A stretch of 64,000 nucleotides of DNA from 3107 sp965216225 (GTDB lineage: Bacteria; Pseudomonadota; Alphaproteobacteria; Rhodobacterales; Rhodobacteraceae): assembly GCA_965216225.1 (NCBI GenBank), contig CBDCFF010000031.1, positions 62,001-126,000 of the forward strand. The letters are read 5' to 3'. Shown one piece after another: positions 59,328 to 64,000 of the stretch. Positions within the stretch are counted from its first letter, which is position 1; each line of letters begins with the position of its first letter. The position numbers and the translations under genes are program-made. A model generated the notes under the pieces. That model was not told the origin of the DNA, did not search any database, and was given only the letters and a program-made list of their open reading frames with translations.

Positions 59328-60162
59328 TCATCGTCGCCGCGCAGCGATGACCGGGCGCGAGGGACCGGGGAACACCTGCTCCGCCAACTCACCCGACTTG
59401 CCCAACATGCGCTTCGCAGCTTCGGCATACCGCATGTCAGGGCGGAACCGGCCGCTCTCCAGAAACTCGATGACCTGCCCGAACACGATCGGGCTGTGCA
59501 TCATGAAGGTATGCGTCACCGGCAGGACGATGTGATCGTCCATGCCCGGAACCCGCGTCGCATGAACGGCGACCTTGCCGTCATCCGGCCCCTCGATCAG
59601 CGCCGAATGGAACGGGTTCAGCGACCGGTCCCCGGCGATCACGCCCGGTTCGAAATCCGGCCGTTCCAGCCTGTTCGGCGTGCTGCCGGGACCGATGCCC
59701 GGTTCCAGCCCCGCCGGTCCGCTGACCCGGCGAAAAGGTTCCGGAAACGCAAAGGCATCGACCAGTTCCGAGCCCTTGTTGGGGGGGCCCGAGCATGACC
59801 ACGCGCCCCATATCCGCCGGGCGGTTCCCGGCAAGCCAGGCCCGCAGCAGGATACCGCCCGGCGAATGAGCCACGAAATGCGTCCTTTGCGGCCCGCATT
59901 TTACGACCGCCGGGGGGATGGCCGCCCCGGCAAGTTCGGCAACCGGCGCTCTGGTCGATGGATAGCCCTGATTGACCACCCGATAACCGTTCAGCGCCAG
60001 CGCCTCGGCCATCATCGCCATGGAGGCCGGTCCCCGCGCCGGCCCATGCAGAAGAACCACGCAATCAGCCATCGCCGCACCGGGCATGAAACCGGGCATG
60101 AACAGGAATATCGACAGCAGCAGAGCACACATATCCCGGATACAGGCCGCGCCGGGCCGCAT
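59328..60162 (-). pseudogene. Secreted alpha/beta hydrolase (esterase/lipase) with a homopolymer frameshift
   Basis: The N-terminal frame (60162 or 60132; MCALLLSIFLFMPGFMPGAA) has a signal peptide, the oxyanion LLHGPARGPASM and the nucleophile region HFVAHSPGGILLRAWL. The protein continues to VVMLGPP, then shifts frame. The second frame resumes as NKGSELVDAFAFPEPFRRVS, reaching the catalytic-His part THTFMMHSPIVFGQVIEFLE and ending at 59328. The break is a run of seven G (59781-59787 on the plus strand); one base less restores the whole ~280-aa protein. This may be a true mutation, phase variation or a sequencing error. Confidence 0.8.
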
Positions 60163-60211
60163 GACGAGACCGCGCCTTGCATGACCCCGCGTCACATGGC
60201 AGGCTGCGCTC

Positions 60212-60664
60212 ATGTCGGATTTGTCCCCCCGCCTCGCCGTTCGCGCCCTGATCCTGTATGAAAACCGCCTGCTCGTCGTGAATGCCTGGCCCGATGGCAA
60301 AAGCGATCTGTGGTGCGCCCCCGGCGGCGGGGTCGTGCGCGGCGCCTCCCTGCCCGACAACCTGATCCGCGAAGTGCATGAGGAAACCGGCCTGCTCGTG
60401 GATGTGGGCGCAGCCGCCCTCGTCAACGAATTCCATGACCCGAAGAGCGGTTTCCATCAGGTCGATATTTATTTCCGCTGCCGCATCCGGGCGGGGCGAT
60501 TGTCAGAGGACTGGCGCGACCCCGAAGGCATCGTGACCTGCCGACGCTTCGTGACGCGCGCGGACCTGTCAAACCTGCGCTACAAACCCGACAGTCTGCC
60601 ACGGGCCGCGTGGTCCGGCTCTGCCATCCCGATTTACGACCCGCTGGAACCGATCGTGACGTGA
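60212..60664 (+). CDS. NUDIX hydrolase
   Basis: The protein is 150 aa. The Nudix box GGGVVRGASLPDNLIREVHE continues ETGLLV (about residues 43-67) and binds metal and the pyrophosphate substrate. The N-terminal AVRALILYENRLLVVNAWPD and C-terminal YKPDSLPRAAW pattern are typical of the ADP-ribose/MutT-like set. Substrate not predictable. It is divergent from the broken esterase, with a 49-bp gap. Confidence 0.88.
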   Translation: MSDLSPRLAVRALILYENRLLVVNAWPDGKSDLWCAPGGGVVRGASLPDNLIREVHEETGLLVDVGAAALVNEFHDPKSGFHQVDIYFRCRIRAGRLSEDWRDPEGIVTCRRFVTRADLSNLRYKPDSLPRAAWSGSAIPIYDPLEPIVT

Positions 60665-60724
60665 AGGCTCCTCACCCGGCAGGGAAAGGCGCATCGCCCC
60701 CGCCCCACCTTCACGATCCGGAAC

Positions 60725-61183
60725 TCAGGCAAGCATGTCCTTGACCATCGGTCCGACCCGGCCGAAATCCATCTGCCCGGTATATTTCGCCCTCAGCGCC
60801 CCCATCACCCTGCCCATGTCCCGGATCGATTCCGCCCCGGTCTCGGAAACGGCTTTCCGCACGGCCTCGCGGGCCTCGTCCTCGCCAAGCTGACGGGGCA
60901 GGAATTCCTCTATTATGCCGATCTCCCGGTGTTCCTGCTCGGCCAGTTCCAGCCGTCCGCCCTCTTCATAGGCGCGGGCGCTTTCCTGGCGCTGCCTGAC
61001 CATTTTTCCAAGGATTCCAAGAATATCGCCATCCGTGACATTCACGCCGTCGCCGTCGCCACGCCGGGCGATCTCGCGGTCCTTGATAGCGGCGCAGATC
61101 AGGCGAAGGGTTGACAGCCTTACCTTGTCTTTCGCTTTCATCGCGTCTTGCAATGCTTCGTTTACGCGGCTGCGCATATCCAT
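60725..61183 (-). CDS. GatB/YqeY-domain protein
   Basis: The protein is 152 aa, helical, matching YqeY: MRSRVNEALQDAMKAKDKVR, LIGAAIKDREI-like LICAAIKDREIARRGDGDGV and FLPRQLGEDEAREAVRKAVS, ending VGPMVKDMLA. It resembles the tail domain of GatB that touches tRNA, but its role is not settled. It is divergent from carA, an order common in alphaproteobacteria. Confidence 0.92.
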   Translation of the reverse strand: MDMRSRVNEALQDAMKAKDKVRLSTLRLICAAIKDREIARRGDGDGVNVTDGDILGILGKMVRQRQESARAYEEGGRLELAEQEHREIGIIEEFLPRQLGEDEAREAVRKAVSETGAESIRDMGRVMGALRAKYTGQMDFGRVGPMVKDMLA

Positions 61184-61389
61184 GGAGCAACCTCATGCCC
61201 GGGGTTTCACTTTCAGTACAGAAGCCCGACCATAGGCTTCGCTCACGCATGTTACAAGCCTGCAACAAACATGTCGTCCGGTCATCGTGAAAACCTGTGC
61301 CGGATTCGCTCTGGTCCGGCTCATGATTATTGACCCGCCCGCGCCCTGCGCATAGTGTTCCGCCGATTTGCCCCCGGAGAGTCGCCCCG

Positions 61390-62565
61390 ATGTCCGCTGC
61401 CTGTCCTGCTGCCGGAACCGCAACCGGAGCCACGGCCTGCCTTGCGCTTGCGGATGGCTCGGTCTTTTACGGCATCGGTTTTGGCGCAACCGGAGATGCA
61501 GAGGCAGAGCTCTGCTTCAACACCGCCATGACCGGCTATCAGGAAATCATGACCGACCCGTCCTATGCCGGGCAGGTCGTGACCTTCACCTTTCCGCATA
61601 TCGGCAATACCGGCGTCACGCCGGAAGATGACGAAACCGGCGATCCCGTCGCCGCCGGGATGGTGGTGAAATGGGATCCGGGCGCGCCATCGAACTGGCG
61701 GTCGGCCGGCGCGCTGTCGGCGTGGCTGGCGGCGCGGGGCCGGATCGGCATCGGCGGCATTGATACCCGCCGCCTGACCCGCGCGATCCGCAATCGGGGC
61801 GCCCCGCATGTGGCCATCTCTCATGACCTCAAAGGCGATTTCGACATCGCCGCGCTGGTCGGGAAAGCCCGCGCTTTCAGCGGCCTGAAAGGGCGCGACC
61901 TCGCCCGTACCGTGACCTGCGCGCAAAGCTACCGCTGGGACGAGATGTGCTGGGCCTGGCCCGACGGCCATGCGCGCCAGAACGCCCCGGAGCACAGGGT
62001 CGTGGCCGTCGATTACGGCGCCAAACGCAACATCCTGCGCTGCCTCGCCTCTGCGGGGTGCGATGTCATCGTCCTGCCCGCCACCGCAACAGTGCAGGAG
62101 GTGCTGGCCCACAACCCCGACGGGCTGTTTCTGTCGAACGGCCCCGGCGATCCGGCGGCCACCGGCGAATACGCGGTGCCGATGATCCGGGCGATCCTCG
62201 AAAAAACCGGTCTGCCGGTCTTCGGCATCTGCCTTGGCCACCAGATGCTGGCGCTGGCGCTGGGCGCGCAGACCGTCAAGATGAACCACGGGCACCATGG
62301 CGCCAATCACCCGGTCAGGGATGTGGAAACCGGCAAGGTCGAGATCACCTCGATGAACCACGGCTTTGCGGTGGACAGCCAGACCCTGCCCGAAGGCGTG
62401 ACCGAGACCCACATTTCGCTTTTTGACGGCTCCAATTGCGGTCTGCGCATGGCTGGCCGGCCGGTCTTTTCCGTCCAGCACCATCCCGAAGCCAGCCCCG
62501 GACCGATGGATTCGATCTACCTCTTCGACCGTTTCACCGCGGCCATGGCAAAGCGTTCCGCTTAA
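61390..62565 (+). CDS. carA: Carbamoyl-phosphate synthase small subunit
   Basis: Glutaminase subunit supplying ammonia to CarB for arginine and pyrimidines. The protein is 391 aa from MSAACPAAGTATGATACLAL at 61390. The N-terminal domain has GDAEAELCFNTAMTGYQEIM; the class I amidotransferase domain has the catalytic Cys in FGICLGHQMLALALG and His/Glu in VQHHPEASPGP. A possible promoter (TTGACC at 61330, TAGTGT 17 bp on) lies upstream. carB is not in the window. Confidence 0.96.
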   Translation: MSAACPAAGTATGATACLALADGSVFYGIGFGATGDAEAELCFNTAMTGYQEIMTDPSYAGQVVTFTFPHIGNTGVTPEDDETGDPVAAGMVVKWDPGAPSNWRSAGALSAWLAARGRIGIGGIDTRRLTRAIRNRGAPHVAISHDLKGDFDIAALVGKARAFSGLKGRDLARTVTCAQSYRWDEMCWAWPDGHARQNAPEHRVVAVDYGAKRNILRCLASAGCDVIVLPATATVQEVLAHNPDGLFLSNGPGDPAATGEYAVPMIRAILEKTGLPVFGICLGHQMLALALGAQTVKMNHGHHGANHPVRDVETGKVEITSMNHGFAVDSQTLPEGVTETHISLFDGSNCGLRMAGRPVFSVQHHPEASPGPMDSIYLFDRFTAAMAKRSA

Positions 62566-62619
62566 CCGTACATTAACCTTGACCGGATGAACTGACCCTG
62601 GCTCTGCCGAGGTCATGCC

Positions 62620-64000
62620 ATGCCGGTTCAAACGCCCCTTGCGCCCCTCCTGCCTTTGAAGGGCGCGCCGATTCCGCTGAAAGACACGGAAATGCGTGCG
62701 CCAGAGCGCCGCTTTCTCGGCCGGATTCTTGTCGATCAGGGGGCGCTTTCCGATGATCGGCTGAAGCGGGCGCTGGCGCTTCGGGCGCGGCATGACTGTC
62801 TTCTGAGCGACATTCTGCTGAACCGGGGCATGGTGACGGAAGCCGCCCTGATGAAGGCACTGCAAACCCAGTGGCGTTGCCCGGGCGCCGATCTGGCCGC
62901 CACGCCGCCCGATGCCGGGCTGGTCGGCCTGCTGCCGCCCGAACGCTGGCTGGCGCTTCAGGCCATCCCGTGGAAACGCTGCGCGGGCGGCTTTTACATC
63001 GCCTGCGCGCGGCCGGACCGGTTCGCCGCCACCCTTGCCGAACTGCCCGCAGGCGCGGGCATTCCCCACATGGCGCTGGCCCAGCGCGAAGCCATACACG
63101 AAGCGCTGATGCAACAGGATCTCACAGCCCTCGTTGAAAAGGCCGAACGGCGCGTCGCGCCAGAGGAAAGCTGCCGCGACTGGAACCCGGTCGCCTTTCG
63201 ACGCCTGCTGCTGTTGATGGCGACCGGCCTGCTGGCGCTTGGCGTTCTGGCATCGACGGCCTTGACCACGGCGCTTTTCGCATGGGCGGTTCTCACCCTG
63301 TTCGGCGCCACCGTCATGAAAGCCGCCGCCGCCTCGCAATCCCTGCGCCATGTGCGCCGCCGGCAACTGGCGCAGGCTGGCGAGGAACCGGACCCGCCAC
63401 TTCTCCCTTCGGTCTCGATTCTCGTTCCGCTCTACAGGGAAAAGGAAATCGCGGCGCGTCTGATCCAGCGCCTGCAACGGCTGACCTATCCCAGGGAACT
63501 GCTGGACATCTGCCTTGTTGTCGAGGCCGATGACACCACCACCCGCGATGTCATCGCCGGGACGGACCTGCCGCGCTGGCTGCGCGTGATCACGGTGCCC
63601 GAAGGCGCCATCCGCACCAAGCCGCGGGCGATGAATTTCGCTCTGGATTTCTGCAAGGGCAGCATTATCGGCATCTATGACGCCGAGGATGCCCCGGACC
63701 CGGATCAGATCACCCGCACTGTGCGCCGCTTTCACCGGCGCGGGCCGCAGGTGGCTTGCCTGCAAGGCGTTCTGGATCATTACAACGCGCGCACCAACTG
63801 GCTTTCGCGCTGCTTTACCATCGAATATGCCGCGTGGTTTCGCGTCATCCTGCCCCGCCTGCAAAAACTCGGCCTGATCCTGCCATTGGGCGGCACCACA
63901 CTGTTTGTCCGGCGCGAAGTCCTGGAGGCGCTGGGCGCGTGGGATGCCCATAACGTGACCGAGGATGCCGATCTGGGCATCCGGCTGACCCGGCACGGCT
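62620..64000 (+). CDS. Family 2 glycosyltransferase with N-terminal GspE-N-like domain (3' end outside window)
   Basis: The frame is open to the window edge (460 codons visible). The start at 62620 follows GAGG. Residues ~28-85 (RRFLGRILVDQGALSDDRLK; LSDILLNRGMVTEAALMKAL) resemble the GspE/MshE N-terminal domain that can bind cyclic di-GMP. Two TM helices follow near residues 198-230. The GT2 domain has LVPLYREKEIAARLIQRL, IGIYDAEDAPDPDQ (DxD-type metal site) and VTEDADLGIRLTRHG. Such proteins make extracellular polysaccharide. The acceptor and sugar are unknown, and the C-terminal TM region lies beyond the window. Confidence 0.88.
   Translation, partial: MPVQTPLAPLLPLKGAPIPLKDTEMRAPERRFLGRILVDQGALSDDRLKRALALRARHDCLLSDILLNRGMVTEAALMKALQTQWRCPGADLAATPPDAGLVGLLPPERWLALQAIPWKRCAGGFYIACARPDRFAATLAELPAGAGIPHMALAQREAIHEALMQQDLTALVEKAERRVAPEESCRDWNPVAFRRLLLLMATGLLALGVLASTALTTALFAWAVLTLFGATVMKAAAASQSLRHVRRRQLAQAGEEPDPPLLPSVSILVPLYREKEIAARLIQRLQRLTYPRELLDICLVVEADDTTTRDVIAGTDLPRWLRVITVPEGAIRTKPRAMNFALDFCKGSIIGIYDAEDAPDPDQITRTVRRFHRRGPQVACLQGVLDHYNARTNWLSRCFTIEYAAWFRVILPRLQKLGLILPLGGTTLFVRREVLEALGAWDAHNVTEDADLGIRLTRHG

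Noticed and set aside
1..64000. Prophage or integrative element
   Set aside because: No integrase, capsid, tail or conjugation genes, and no tRNA-flanking direct repeats around tRNA-Leu. Mobile DNA is limited to IS-type elements.

Overview
The window looks like chromosome of a marine alphaproteobacterium of the Rhodobacteraceae (Roseobacter-like). The evidence is high GC with C/G-ending codons, a DMSP lyase DddP with every known metal ligand at the characterised numbering, the heterotetrameric sarcosine oxidase operon, a bifunctional sulfate adenylyltransferase/APS kinase, a HemB lacking the zinc cysteines, and gene orders (yfgM-like/bamB/der, ccmI/ruvX, purE/purK, yqeY/carA, glnB/glnA) that I know from this family. 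The genus cannot be fixed from the sequence alone.

Layout. Bases 1-2146 are a stack of four insertion-sequence pieces: the end of an IS21-type element (partial istB) inside an IS66-type element, which abuts a solo IS481 end, which abuts a truncated IS5-type element that cuts into a small secreted-protein gene. Then come an EnvZ-like histidine kinase without a visible response regulator, a SYLF lipoprotein, a lipoprotein with an internal duplication, and a complete IS481 copy (5371-6415) with a frameshifted transposase. From mfd (6592-10071) onward the window is mostly housekeeping: hemB, an NAD-dependent hydroxyacid dehydrogenase, a penicillin-acylase-family Ntn hydrolase, a DMT transporter broken by a 329-bp element, a FadL porin remnant, a P-loop ATPase, metA and a short MetE-like synthase, TetR, OsmC, trigger factor, tRNA-Leu(UAG), nnr, glnB-glnA, dddP, an alpha/beta hydrolase-OsmC fusion, serS, and the der-bamB-yfgM block.

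The second half holds an RND efflux pair, an Atm1-type ABC exporter, a LysM protein, a LOG-family remnant, sodB, the sox operon (soxB, small gene, soxD, soxA, soxG), ccmI-ruvX-DUF1289, a divergent lrp/trxB pair, sat-cysC, the hsp20-DUF1150 pair with a candidate heat-shock promoter, purEK, a frameshifted esterase, a NUDIX gene, yqeY and carA. It ends inside a family 2 glycosyltransferase that carries a GspE-N-like domain.

Two themes stand out. First, gene decay: besides the IS copies, a DMT transporter, a FadL porin, a LOG protein, an esterase and a small secreted protein are all broken, which suggests recent IS expansion and relaxed selection. Second, sulfur and one-carbon metabolism: DMSP cleavage, sulfate activation, homoserine acylation with a core methionine synthase, and sarcosine demethylation. 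I saw no CRISPR array, prophage, rRNA or replication origin. The most unusual items are the 329-bp mini-element with an exact 9-bp target duplication and a small low-GC gene translationally coupled to soxB.
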